A stretch of 26,275 nucleotides of DNA from a virus. The number at the start of each line of letters is the position of its first letter. Positions within the stretch are counted from its first letter, which is position 1. The notes below the pieces were generated by a model that was given only the letters and a program-made list of their open reading frames with translations, did not search any database and had not been told where the DNA came from. Made by a program: the position numbers and the translations under genes. The DNA lies in the IMG/VR virus record IMGVR_UViG_3300007542_000155, positions 1 to 26,275 of that record; one strand, given 5' to 3'. Below, piece after piece: positions 8,780 through 14,597 of this stretch.

Positions 8780-9088
8780 GTGGATCTCGACCCTACGCTC
8801 CTGGCTAACGCGAAGATAGCTTTTGCAGCCCTTTGTGGCGGCATTGTGCGTCTGCTATTTCGGCCTGCGGAAAGCATTTTCCAAACCATATGGCTTTTAT
8901 TCGCCTGTGTAACCTGTGGCTTTTACGGAACGCCTGCGGTGGTCAAGTGGCTTGCGATTGTGGAGCCTGACTACATTGGCGCAATCGGTGCGCTTGTGGG
9001 CCTTGTAGGCATATCGTTTGCCCGTGGTGCGCTTATCGCGGCGGACAAGTTTGATCTGGTGGGATGGCTGGAAAGGCGGGCAGGATGA
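8780..9088 (+). CDS. Holin-like membrane protein
   Basis: A 102-residue protein starting with GTG at 8780, immediately after the TAA of the previous gene. Three hydrophobic segments are visible: about residues 12-28, 36-55 (IWLLFACVTCGFYG) and 65-87 (IGAIGALVGLVGISFARG), followed by a charged C-terminus ending WLERRAG. Size, three spans and a charged tail fit class I holins, which permeabilise the inner membrane so that a signal-less endolysin can reach the wall. A second two-span holin candidate (9932-10171) follows the lysozyme, so which one is the true holin and which an antiholin or accessory is open. Confidence 0.6.
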   Translation: MDLDPTLLANAKIAFAALCGGIVRLLFRPAESIFQTIWLLFACVTCGFYGTPAVVKWLAIVEPDYIGAIGALVGLVGISFARGALIAADKFDLVGWLERRAG

Positions 9089-9090
9089 AT

Positions 9091-9435
9091 CTAGCGCAAA
9101 TCCCAAACAGGTATCCCAGCGTTTGCCAGGCGCCTTGCCATGTCGGCAGTCCCGTCACCACCAGGGAATACAATGGCCGCATCTGGCGCACCTTCATCGA
9201 TCATGCGCTGGTTTCTGATCGGTCCAGCCCGCTTGCCTTGCGCCTTCCATTCGGCGTTAAAGGTAGCAACCGGAATGCTGTTCTCCCATCCCCATTCGGC
9301 AGACAGTCGGTCTGCGCCGCTGGCTCCGCCCTGTATCAGTTTCGTGATGCCGTGCTTGCGATGAACGGCGGCAAGAGCGCGTGCGATAAGGGCTGCATCT
9401 CTGAAATCCCGTCCGCCAGTTACCACGATTTTCAT
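9091..9435 (-). CDS. SLOG/DUF2493-family protein, inverted within the lysis cassette
   Basis: A 114-residue Rossmann-like protein starting at the ATG at 9435, with AGGA about 7 bases upstream on the minus strand. It begins MKIVVTGGRDF (first strand and glycine-rich loop). It continues with IQGGASGADRLSAEW and GKRAGPIRNQRMI, then a strand with AAIVFPGGDGTADM. These are the conserved motifs of the DUF2493/YpsA-like SLOG family, thought to bind nucleotide-derived ligands. It is the only minus-strand gene among the late genes and fills the gap between holin and lysozyme without disrupting either, which suits a separately expressed 'moron'. It ends at TAG 9091-9093, only 3 bases beyond the holin stop. 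Function in phage is unknown; nucleotide sensing or defence-related roles are conceivable. Confidence 0.85.
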   Translation of the reverse strand: MKIVVTGGRDFRDAALIARALAAVHRKHGITKLIQGGASGADRLSAEWGWENSIPVATFNAEWKAQGKRAGPIRNQRMIDEGAPDAAIVFPGGDGTADMARRLANAGIPVWDLR

Positions 9436-9473
9436 GCTGAATCCTACCATTTTCAGGCGGAAAGGAAAGCAGG

Positions 9474-9935
9474 ATGATTGTCGTGGAAGCATGGCAACCA
9501 CTCGCAGCAAAGGTAGTCAAGGCATTCGAGGGGTGCAAGCTGACCGCATATCCCGATCCTGCAACCGGCAATGACCCATGGACGATAGGCTGGGGAGCAA
9601 CTGGTCCCGGCATTGCAAAGGGCGTCACGTGGACGCAGGAGCAAGCCGATGCGCGCCTTATGGACGATCTACAGCGCTTTGGTGACGGTGTGGCTGCATT
9701 GGTCAAATCTGCTCCCACTACGGCAGGGCAATTCGCGGCTATGGTATCGCTGGCCTACAATATCGGGCTTGGCAACTTCAAGACTTCCACGTTGCTGCGA
9801 AAGCACATGGAAGGCGACTACGCGGGCGCACAGGCTCAATTCACGCGCTGGAACAAAGCCGCTGGCAAGGTCATGCGCGGATTGACGCGGCGACGGGAGC
9901 AAGAGGCTGAACTTTATGGAAGGGTCGCGGAATGA
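9474..9935 (+). CDS. Endolysin, T4-type lysozyme (GH24)
   Basis: A 153-residue muramidase that cleaves the MurNAc-GlcNAc bond of peptidoglycan. The GH24 motif is clear: FEGCKLTAYPDPATGNDPWT with Glu19 and Asp28 nine residues apart, and Thr37 before IGWGAT. Later come SLAYNIGLGNF and RGLTRRREQE, the usual C-terminal lobe motifs. There is no cleavable signal or signal-arrest segment at the N-terminus (MIVVEAWQPLA), so release should depend on a holin. AAGGAAA lies upstream of the ATG at a suitable distance. It overlaps the next gene by ATGA. The length is normal for phage lysozymes of this family. Confidence 0.93.
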   Translation: MIVVEAWQPLAAKVVKAFEGCKLTAYPDPATGNDPWTIGWGATGPGIAKGVTWTQEQADARLMDDLQRFGDGVAALVKSAPTTAGQFAAMVSLAYNIGLGNFKTSTLLRKHMEGDYAGAQAQFTRWNKAAGKVMRGLTRRREQEAELYGRVAE

Positions 9936-10171
9936 AACTAATCGACGATTGGGCAATGCACCTGCGCAAGGCATGGTCAATCCGCCTCGCTGGCATCGCC
10001 GCTGTGGTGGGCGCGTATTTCGTCGCGTTCCCGGCTGAACTGGAGCGACTGACTACCATGTTGCCCGAAGCCTATCGCGAACCGTTTGGGCTTGTCGCGG
10101 GCATTGTGATCTTCGCCACGGCCAGCGGTTCGCGTCTGGTCAAGCAGGGTAAGGACAACCCCGATGCTTGA
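9932..10171 (+). CDS. Two-span holin-like membrane protein
   Basis: A 79-residue protein overlapping the lysozyme by ATGA. It has an amphipathic N-terminus (LIDDWAMHLRKAWSIR) and a first hydrophobic segment around residues 17-33. A central part with LTTMLPEAYREPF follows, then a second span at about residues 51-66 (GLVAGIVIFATASG) and a Lys/Arg-rich end. This plan is common among small phage holins that sit right beside GH24 lysozymes and spanins. It competes with the 8780-9088 protein for the holin role. Confidence 0.72.
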   Translation: MKLIDDWAMHLRKAWSIRLAGIAAVVGAYFVAFPAELERLTTMLPEAYREPFGLVAGIVIFATASGSRLVKQGKDNPDA

Positions 10172-10520
10172 AGCCCTGCTTATCCGCGCTGTAGCGTCTG
10201 TGGGCGTCCCTGAACGCTTTCGGCGCATTGCAGGCTATATCGGCCTAGCGCTGTCTGTCCTCGCGCTCCTGTGGCTTGGCAAGACGCTTTATGATAGGTC
10301 TATCATTGCAGAGCATGACGCCAAGCAGGACGTTGCTGTTTTGAAAGCAGACGCGGTGGCCGATGATCTTGCGGGCAAGGTCGCTGCGTCTGGTGTGGCG
10401 AAGGTGGAGAAAGAAAATGAAGATGCACGCCGTGAAGCTGTGGGCAGTGATGATCCTCTCAAGTCTGGCCTTGACCGGCTGCGGTCAGGAAAGGCCGGTA
10501 AAGATGCTACCACCCGCTAA
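10164..10520 (+). CDS. Inner-membrane spanin (Rz-like)
   Basis: A 118-residue protein with one N-terminal signal-anchor-like segment (about residues 22-42, GYIGLALSVLALLWLGKT). A long Ala/Lys/Asp/Glu-rich helical periplasmic part follows (roughly 45-100), with no second span. This is the topology of i-spanins such as lambda Rz, which link to an outer-membrane lipoprotein and fuse the membranes at the end of lysis. The identification rests mostly on the neighbour: a lipoprotein gene begins inside it in another frame at 10417, the classic nested Rz/Rz1 arrangement. It overlaps the holin-like gene by 8 bases. A GGTAAGGA stretch lies upstream of the ATG. Confidence 0.78.
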   Translation: MLEALLIRAVASVGVPERFRRIAGYIGLALSVLALLWLGKTLYDRSIIAEHDAKQDVAVLKADAVADDLAGKVAASGVAKVEKENEDARREAVGSDDPLKSGLDRLRSGKAGKDATTR

Positions 10521-10686
10521 CCTGCTGACATGCGCCGATGAACCGGACGCGCCAGACTTGCCAGGACGCGATATGCAAACGCAGCGTGACGCCATGACGT
10601 TCGATTATATCCTTGCCATGCGCTCGGCATGGGGTGACTGCCGCGCCAAGGTTGACGGCATTCGGGAATGGGCGGGAGTTAACTAA
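10417..10686 (+). CDS. Outer-membrane lipoprotein spanin (Rz1-like), nested in the Rz-like gene
   Basis: An 89-residue protein starting at the ATG at 10417 (GGTGGAG with 7 bases spacing). It has a signal peptide (KMHAVKLWAVMILSSLA) and a lipobox LTGC, giving an acylated Cys22 after cleavage. The mature part has Pro-rich stretches (KMLPPANLL and DAPDLPGRD) and two further Cys. The gene starts inside the i-spanin gene in another frame and runs 166 bases past its end. It is therefore a partly embedded pair, longer than the lambda Rz1 type. It ends by TAATG overlap with the second SGNH gene. Confidence 0.82.
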   Translation: MKMHAVKLWAVMILSSLALTGCGQERPVKMLPPANLLTCADEPDAPDLPGRDMQTQRDAMTFDYILAMRSAWGDCRAKVDGIREWAGVN

Positions 10687-11984
10687 TGCTTAGCCTTACG
10701 ATGTCTCTTGGCCTTGGCGCTTATCGTGCCGGGACTAGCTCGGCTCCTTCCATCTTCGCCGCATCGGCTCAAAAGATCGTGGACGCATGGGCCGCCAAGC
10801 AGACTGTCAATCGGTCTCCTGCATCGCCGCCGACTGTGACGCTCGGAAACACTGGTGTCAGCACGATCAATGGGCGAGCGTTAAATCAGAATGGTATTGT
10901 GCCCACAACGTCTATCCCAGATGGCTATTCCGCGCCAATGAATGCAGATAGCCGATGGATTGTGACGAAAGCCGCTTCAACACAGATTGAGAGCAACCGC
11001 ACGTATGCGCCCGGCAACTCAAAAATGCCCATTTTTACCGGGCAGGCATTCGACTTCAAGGCTTCGGTGTCCAGCGGCAAGGCATTTTCAATACGATGGT
11101 CCGAGGACAACGGAGCGACTTGGAATGAAGTCGGCCCCTATGTCTGCACACTGTCTAGTTGGACGTTGGTAGACTTCGGTTCTGCCGCAACTCGCGTGGT
11201 TGAACTGATCTGCGAGGACCAAGCATTCCAGACCTACGGCTTCAACTTCGACACTGGAACGACGCCCCCGGAAGCATGGGCCTATACTGGCCCCGCTGGC
11301 GTAATGCTTGGTGATAGCTACGTATTCAACCAAGGTGCTGGCGCAATCGTGGGCCTGTCGAACAATCAGCACGCGACCAAGGGCATGTGTCGCCAAATGG
11401 CCGAATATCTCGGCTTCCTGCAAATCCGTAACCACGGATTTAGGACAAATGGGTGGTCAAACACTCAAAGCGGTGTGCAGTCGAACTTCAAGGATCGCAT
11501 AGACTTGCCTGCACCTGCGGACAACGCGCTATCCGAGGGCATTGTGATGGGCGCAAATCGCGACTTTGTTGTTGTTCCGACCTCGATCAATGACGCATCT
11601 GCGACGTTCGATGGAACGCGCCGCACGGACGTTTCTACCGCTTTGGCACGGCTTCGGGCCATGCAGCCCAATGCGCTCATTGTCGTTCCGTTTGGGGCTA
11701 ACGCGCCGCAACTGGCAGAGCCGACAAACTGGCTCAATGATATGAAGAATGGTTTCAATGACGTCTTCGGCACAACCGAAGCTGAGTGGATTGCTAACGG
11801 GGCCTACTTTATCGACGGTTCACGCGCGGCGGGCGCTGCATGGGTTCCGGCGGGGGTAGCAGGTTCATCGGCCTACTTCCCGGCAAGTGGCGATCCGCAG
11901 CACCCAAACACAGCAGGACATGCGTTTTTTGGCGAGAAATACGGCGATGGGTTGCTATATTTGGCTCAGCAGATAGTTGCCTAA
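10686..11984 (+). CDS. SGNH/GDSL-type hydrolase, second esterase of the phage
   Basis: A 432-residue protein starting in a TAATG overlap with the Rz1-like gene. The first ~195 residues are beta-rich, with AFSIRWSEDNGATWNEVG resembling a repeat of carbohydrate-binding/tail proteins. The catalytic part starts with GVMLGDSYVF (Ser211, block I GDS), and YFPASGDPQHPNTAGH near residue 405 has the DxxH block V pair. It probably de-esterifies host surface glycan, or modifies the receptor on release. Unusually it lies after the lysis genes, away from the tail genes. It has no signal peptide, so it is either a virion component or an enzyme released at lysis. A hairpin follows 7 bases after the stop. 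Confidence 0.8.
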   Translation: MLSLTMSLGLGAYRAGTSSAPSIFAASAQKIVDAWAAKQTVNRSPASPPTVTLGNTGVSTINGRALNQNGIVPTTSIPDGYSAPMNADSRWIVTKAASTQIESNRTYAPGNSKMPIFTGQAFDFKASVSSGKAFSIRWSEDNGATWNEVGPYVCTLSSWTLVDFGSAATRVVELICEDQAFQTYGFNFDTGTTPPEAWAYTGPAGVMLGDSYVFNQGAGAIVGLSNNQHATKGMCRQMAEYLGFLQIRNHGFRTNGWSNTQSGVQSNFKDRIDLPAPADNALSEGIVMGANRDFVVVPTSINDASATFDGTRRTDVSTALARLRAMQPNALIVVPFGANAPQLAEPTNWLNDMKNGFNDVFGTTEAEWIANGAYFIDGSRAAGAAWVPAGVAGSSAYFPASGDPQHPNTAGHAFFGEKYGDGLLYLAQQIVA

Positions 11985-11990
11985 CGACTA

Positions 11991-12018
11991 AGGCCAGCGC
12001 CGGTTAAGACGCTGGCCT
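11991..12018. terminator. Hairpin closing the late operon
   Basis: A perfect 9-bp inverted repeat, AGGCCAGCG / CGCTGGCCT, with a 10-base loop, begins 6 bases after the stop of the last late gene and 62 bases before the end of the convergent gene at 12080. There is no T-run on either side, so it is not a textbook intrinsic terminator. The convergent position suits a two-way terminator or an mRNA 3'-end stabiliser. Confidence 0.55.
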
Positions 12019-12079
12019 ATGTCCGCTGCAACCTGTCTGGCTTGTATAGGGGGACCAGCCAATTCCCAGCGGTATGGGG

Positions 12080-12454
12080 TTAGGGCTTTAGAGCGCGGAT
12101 AGCGGCAAGAGCGCTTTCAGGGTAAATCTGGACGCTACCCGGCTCATTCTCGCTTTCAATCGCGTAACCAATGGGTGTTAGGTTGGTGGAATAGAAGCCG
12201 ACGACTTTGCCCGTCCATGCGCTGCCTTTGGTCTTGGTAACGCGCTCGCCCAAGCTGAACTTACCCACCGGCCCCGCTGCTTGGGCAGGGGTTAGGGGGC
12301 GGTGACTAGCGAAGGCATCCAGCATGAAATGCCGCTCGGTTGAACGCAGCAAGTTTGTGATGCTATGCCCATTGCCAAACAGGATGGTTGCCAACTCGAT
12401 GGCCTTTTCACGATCCGCCTGCGTAACGACAACTTCGGTCTTATCTTGGCTCAT
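12080..12454 (-). CDS. Fusion: phage helical N-terminus plus type II (R67/DfrB-like) dihydrofolate reductase domain
   Basis: A 124-residue protein. Residues ~66-118 match plasmid R67 DHFR as I remember it, with about 33 of 51 positions identical by hand count. Active-site residues are kept: Lys74 (R67 K32), Trp80 (W38) and the VQIYP motif with Gln109, Ile110 and Tyr111 (Q67, I68, Y69). W45 is Phe87. [10 protein letters not shown] and EPGSVQIYP are diagnostic. R67 works as a homotetramer of SH3-like barrels forming one central pore that reduces dihydrofolate with NADPH, and it is insensitive to trimethoprim. Residues 1-60 are a separate helical segment seen in small phage proteins ([19 protein letters not shown]). 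The domain may supply folate for phage nucleotide synthesis, or it may be a non-enzymatic SH3-like relative. It is the last gene of the minus chain and overlaps its upstream neighbour by ATGA. Confidence 0.85.
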   Translation of the reverse strand: MSQDKTEVVVTQADREKAIELATILFGNGHSITNLLRSTERHFMLDAFASHRPLTPAQAAGPVGKFSLGERVTKTKGSAWTGKVVGFYSTNLTPIGYAIESENEPGSVQIYPESALAAIRALKP

Positions 12455-12624
12455 GATTGATCCTTGGGAACTGGGCGGCTCATATCTGCGTATTGTGAAG
12501 CGCGTCTATGCTGCTCAGGCTCAGTCAGCTTGCTATTCCGCAGATATGCTCGCCAGTTGCGATATAGCTTTTCCTGTGCTCTAGTGACGGGTGGTTTGTT
12601 ACGCATGTGTTCATAAGCGCTCAT
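12451..12624 (-). CDS. Small basic hypothetical protein
   Basis: A 57-residue protein, rich in Arg, Lys and Gln (for example [19 protein letters not shown]). I choose the ATG at 12624 because it overlaps the stop of the upstream Lar-like gene by ATGA. The frame is open further upstream, but that part lies wholly inside the Lar-like gene and looks non-coding. Its stop overlaps the DfrB-like gene start by ATGA. No family is recognised. Nucleic-acid binding is possible given the charge but not shown. Confidence 0.6.
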   Translation of the reverse strand: MSAYEHMRNKPPVTRAQEKLYRNWRAYLRNSKLTEPEQHRRASQYADMSRPVPKDQS

Positions 12625-12950
12625 GACGCGGCTCCGGTCGCGCGGGTGAGGGCATCTGCACACAGGTCTGCAAACCGCTGATTTGTTGCAGCCTTTTCGT
12701 GCTTGCCAGCATTGCGATGCTCTGTGGCGTAGAAGTTGAATTGCGCATGACACGCCTTCAACGCCCCCACCAAGTCATTATGCACAGTGCGCGCGCTCCA
12801 TGCTGCGAGGGCTTCGGCTTCGGTGGGGTGATTGCCAGACGTTGCACCACAATTTTCGCAATGAACTTCCCCATCATGGATTTCTGACAAGCCGATGAAC
12901 AGTTTAATATTAGCGCTACTGCAAAATGGGCATGGCGCGGGGTCTGTCAT
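12621..12950 (-). CDS. Lar-like restriction-alleviation / zinc-ribbon protein
   Basis: A 109-residue protein. The first ~55 residues follow the Lar pattern: PCPFCSSANI (CxxC), then HCENCGATSGNH (second CxxC), then a helix containing EAEALAAWSART. The N-terminal zinc ribbon followed by 'A..AW..R' is typical of Lar-family phage proteins. The founding member modulates type I restriction in favour of the phage. The C-terminal half, with FNFYATEHRNAGKHEKAATN, is a helical extension of unknown role. Most Lar-like annotations rest on this motif alone, so anti-restriction activity is a family-level inference. Confidence 0.75.
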   Translation of the reverse strand: MTDPAPCPFCSSANIKLFIGLSEIHDGEVHCENCGATSGNHPTEAEALAAWSARTVHNDLVGALKACHAQFNFYATEHRNAGKHEKAATNQRFADLCADALTRATGAAS

Positions 12951-13189
12951 GGGTTTTGCTCCGGCTTGTAGGCGATGATGCGACGCGGTGGTGTCGCCTC
13001 GCTAGTTTCCCATTGCCAGCAGTCAAAGCCATAATCTGCCGAGACCCAGAGTGAGGCTAGCTTCCAACTTGGCGGGTAATCTAGGCCGGTATTGAACTTA
13101 ACCCCCGGCTTGCTATCCAGCGACACCGGACAAGGCCCACCATCATGCGGCAACCATCCGTCTGTGATCTGTTTAGGGGTTAGGGTCAT
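12947..13189 (-). CDS. Small phage protein with GGPCPV / IIAYK motifs
   Basis: An 80-residue protein with WLPHDGGPCPV near the N-terminus, several Trp residues (LWVSADYGFDCWQW) and RRIIAYKPE at the end. From memory, small phage proteins with 'W..H.GG.CPV' and a terminal 'IIAYR' recur in early regions, with no known function. It overlaps its neighbours on both sides by ATGA (12947-12950 and 13186-13189), so it is part of one translationally coupled chain. Confidence 0.65.
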   Translation of the reverse strand: MTLTPKQITDGWLPHDGGPCPVSLDSKPGVKFNTGLDYPPSWKLASLWVSADYGFDCWQWETSEATPPRRIIAYKPEQNP

Positions 13190-13416
13190 GGGTGTGGCTC
13201 CTGCAAAATGGCGCGCAATCCTGTCGCGGTGATCGGTAGAGCAAATGCTAGGGCCAATGGGTTCATTGAGCCTTCAATCACTCCGAAAATGCCACACAGG
13301 CCAAACGCCATTGTGATGAACGCACTGCCTACAAAAGCCAGCCCCGCAGCGATCTTGCGCGCACTCTTTTCGGTCATCACATCCTTACCGGCGCTGTCTG
13401 GGGTGTGATCGGTCAT
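13186..13416 (-). CDS. Small two-span membrane protein
   Basis: A 76-residue protein with a polar N-terminus, then two hydrophobic segments (about residues 21-45, AAGLAFVGSAFITMAFGLCG, and 51-68, PLALAFALPITATGLRAI) and a short tail. It is a likely inner-membrane hairpin protein. Overlaps with both neighbours are ATGA. No family is recognised. Small early phage membrane proteins often act in superinfection exclusion, but nothing here shows that directly. Confidence 0.6.
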   Translation of the reverse strand: MTDHTPDSAGKDVMTEKSARKIAAGLAFVGSAFITMAFGLCGIFGVIEGSMNPLALAFALPITATGLRAILQEPHP

Positions 13417-13553
13417 GCCTTGTTCCTTTCCATACGCTTAGAAGCACGTTTGCGAAGGCGGCGCTTTTCCAGTGATAAAGCGCTTTGCTGTGCTTTGATC
13501 TTTGCCAAGCTCCGCGCTTCAATCGCGTTCAAGTAGTGTTTCCATTCTCTCAT
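13413..13553 (-). CDS. Small, highly basic protein, probably from a leaderless mRNA
   Basis: A 46-residue protein, strongly basic and helical (EKRRLRKRASKRMERNKA at the end). Two ATGs are close together, at 13562 and 13553. A promoter-like TTGACA plus TATAAT/TAATAT at 13561-13589 places the transcript start at about 13553-13556. The 13562 ATG overlaps that -10 box, so 13553 is the likely start for that transcript, with an mRNA leader of 0-2 bases. Read-through transcripts from upstream could use 13562. It overlaps the next gene by ATGA. RNA or DNA binding is plausible from the charge, but no motif is recognised. Confidence 0.55.
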   Translation of the reverse strand: MREWKHYLNAIEARSLAKIKAQQSALSLEKRRLRKRASKRMERNKA

Positions 13554-13560
13554 GGTCGCC

Positions 13561-13589
13561 ATATTATAGGCGACTGGCTGGACTGTCAA
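13561..13589 (-). promoter_or_regulatory. Sigma70-like promoter inside the minus-strand gene chain
   Basis: On the minus strand TTGACA (13589-13584) is a perfect -35. It is followed by TATAAT (13568-13563) at 15 bases, or TAATAT (13566-13561) at 17 bases. The overlapping -10 options leave the exact box open. The predicted start falls at the ATG of the 46-residue gene. It overlaps the end of the 13564-13743 gene. It would give separate, strong expression of the distal chain, including the Lar-like and DfrB-like genes. Confidence 0.6.
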
Positions 13590-13743
13590 CCACCTCCCAA
13601 ACGCCCGCCATTTCCAGGGCCATAAGCACAAGCGCGCCAGCTTCGTATTCGTCCTGAGTTATGTCCTCAAAGCACAGGCGCTCGGCTTCAAGGATGCACT
13701 GGCGGCGGTATGTAGCGGGGGTTAGCGTTTGCGATCCAGCCAA
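13564..13743 (-). CDS. Small acidic protein with TTG start
   Basis: A 59-residue reading frame found by eye. It starts at TTG 13743, inside the end of the upstream gene (22-base overlap), and ends with TAA at 13564-13566. It contains ATYRRQCILEAERLCFEDI and DEYEAGALVLMALEMAGV, an acidic, amphipathic composition unlike chance translation of GC-rich DNA. No ATG is available near the N-terminus. The frame fills a gap in an otherwise gap-free chain. Its last codons are TTGACA- and TATAAT-rich and double as a promoter. Function is unknown. Confidence 0.5.
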   Translation of the reverse strand: MAGSQTLTPATYRRQCILEAERLCFEDITQDEYEAGALVLMALEMAGVWEVVDSPASRL

Positions 13744-13859
13744 TCACGCATAGGCACAGCGGCCTTGCGCGGCTCTGGTGCGTAAATGTGGGCAGGGACG
13801 CGGATTTGATGGCCGGTGTGCGGGTCTGTGATGACGCGGGTGGCGATGGGGGTGGTCAT
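13722..13859 (-). CDS. Small hypothetical protein
   Basis: A 45-residue protein: it begins MTTPIATRVITDPHTGHQI, continues with RVPAHIYAPEPRKAA and ends in WLDRKR. The ATG at 13859 overlaps the stop of the upstream gene by ATGA, which supports it as a real gene despite its size. No family is recognised. Beta-strand-like N-terminal residues and a Pro-rich centre suggest a short folded or peptide-like product. Confidence 0.55.
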   Translation of the reverse strand: MTTPIATRVITDPHTGHQIRVPAHIYAPEPRKAAVPMRDWLDRKR

Positions 13860-14029
13860 GCGTGCTCAACTACGTCATGGACAAACCAGCCACCTTCAAC
13901 ATCGCAGTTGATCAGCATACCGCGTTCAATGCGCTCGATCTGGCGTTCGGTCTTGCCGGTCACTTCGATCTTGTTCGACACTTCGCCAGTGCGCCAGTTC
14001 TTGAATTGCAAATACCGGCGCTCAACCAT
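13856..14029 (-). CDS. Small hypothetical protein
   Basis: A 57-residue protein beginning MVERRYLQFKNWRTGE. The ATG at 14029 has a strong ribosome-binding site, GGAGAGG, about 4 bases upstream, so it is preferred over the further upstream start at 14119. The sequence has a charged centre (GKTERQIERIERGM) and a Trp-containing acidic end (GGWFVHDVVEHA). It overlaps the upstream gene by 8 bases and the downstream one by ATGA. No function is recognised. Confidence 0.6.
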   Translation of the reverse strand: MVERRYLQFKNWRTGEVSNKIEVTGKTERQIERIERGMLINCDVEGGWFVHDVVEHA

Positions 14030-14315
14030 TGGACCTCTCCTGCTTGTATTGGGCGACGGCGCGTTCATAGCTTCCCGGCTCGTAATACGGGTTGGTGCGG
14101 ATATTGTCGCTGAAACCATACCAAGCGCGAATGATCCGCTTCACTGCTTCCACATCGGGATCGATGGGTGGTTGTTCGTGCTGCATGACCAGCTTGGCGA
14201 CGGTGCGGACGCCAAGGTCTGGGCGTGCTTCTGGCCAAGTGTATCGCGTGTAGCCGCACTCAATATTCAGCAGTTCACAGGCGCGCTTGCCTGCCCAATC
14301 TGGAATGTCGGTCAT
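14022..14315 (-). CDS. Hypothetical protein of the minus-strand early chain
   Basis: A 97-residue protein beginning MTDIPDWAGKRACELLN. The ATG at 14315 overlaps the stop of a mini membrane gene by ATGA and has GGAAGG 9 bases upstream, so I use it rather than the longer frame to 14387. The sequence is mostly helical with aromatic-rich parts (GYTRYTWPEARPD, RAWYGFSDNIRTNPYYEPG). No family is recognised with confidence. Confidence 0.6.
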   Translation of the reverse strand: MTDIPDWAGKRACELLNIECGYTRYTWPEARPDLGVRTVAKLVMQHEQPPIDPDVEAVKRIIRAWYGFSDNIRTNPYYEPGSYERAVAQYKQERSNG

Positions 14316-14434
14316 GATAGCGGTCCTTCCATAATACTTGCCAAGATTGCCAATCCGGCGATTGCAACGGCGATCATCCCAAGACACGCAGCAAGCGCGC
14401 CGATGAAGTCGCGGCGAGGTGAGTAGTTAGGCAT
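14312..14434 (-). CDS. Mini membrane protein (40 residues)
   Basis: The gene is only 40 codons long. It starts MPNYSPRRDFIGALAACLG, with one hydrophobic segment at about residues 10-34 (GMIAVAIAGLAILASI) preceded by two Arg, suggesting N-in topology. It is joined by 8-base and ATGA overlaps to the genes on either side, which is the main support. Function is unknown. Confidence 0.55.
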   Translation of the reverse strand: MPNYSPRRDFIGALAACLGMIAVAIAGLAILASIMEGPLS

Positions 14435-14597
14435 TGGTTGCATCCTCAATTATCGCCCGCAAATCCCGCGCCACTGCAATACGCTCTTGCGCTATCGCGG
14501 CCTCGGCCTCGTTCCAGCGCTTCAGGCATTCCGCCAATGCAAGCAGCTTTGCGTCAAGCTGTGCATTCCAGTCTTCCCAATTGAACGGTTGTTCCAT
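14427..14597 (-). CDS. Small helical hypothetical protein
   Basis: A 56-residue protein beginning MEQPFNWEDWNAQLDAK, continuing as an Ala/Glu/Arg-rich helix (EAEAAIAQERIAVARDLRAI) likely to form a coiled coil. Its ATG overlaps the upstream stop by TGATG, and it overlaps the mini membrane gene by 8 bases. No family is recognised. Confidence 0.55.
   Translation of the reverse strand: MEQPFNWEDWNAQLDAKLLALAECLKRWNEAEAAIAQERIAVARDLRAIIEDATNA

Noticed and set aside
9064-9477. Plus-strand frame over the SLOG gene
   Set aside because: The minus-strand frame has a full DUF2493 motif set. The plus-strand frame has none, although it would keep the strand uniform.
13788-14426. Plus-strand 212-codon open frame
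   Set aside because: It lies antisense to four overlapping minus-strand genes with ATGA joins and ribosome-binding sites. Its translation has no recognisable motif.
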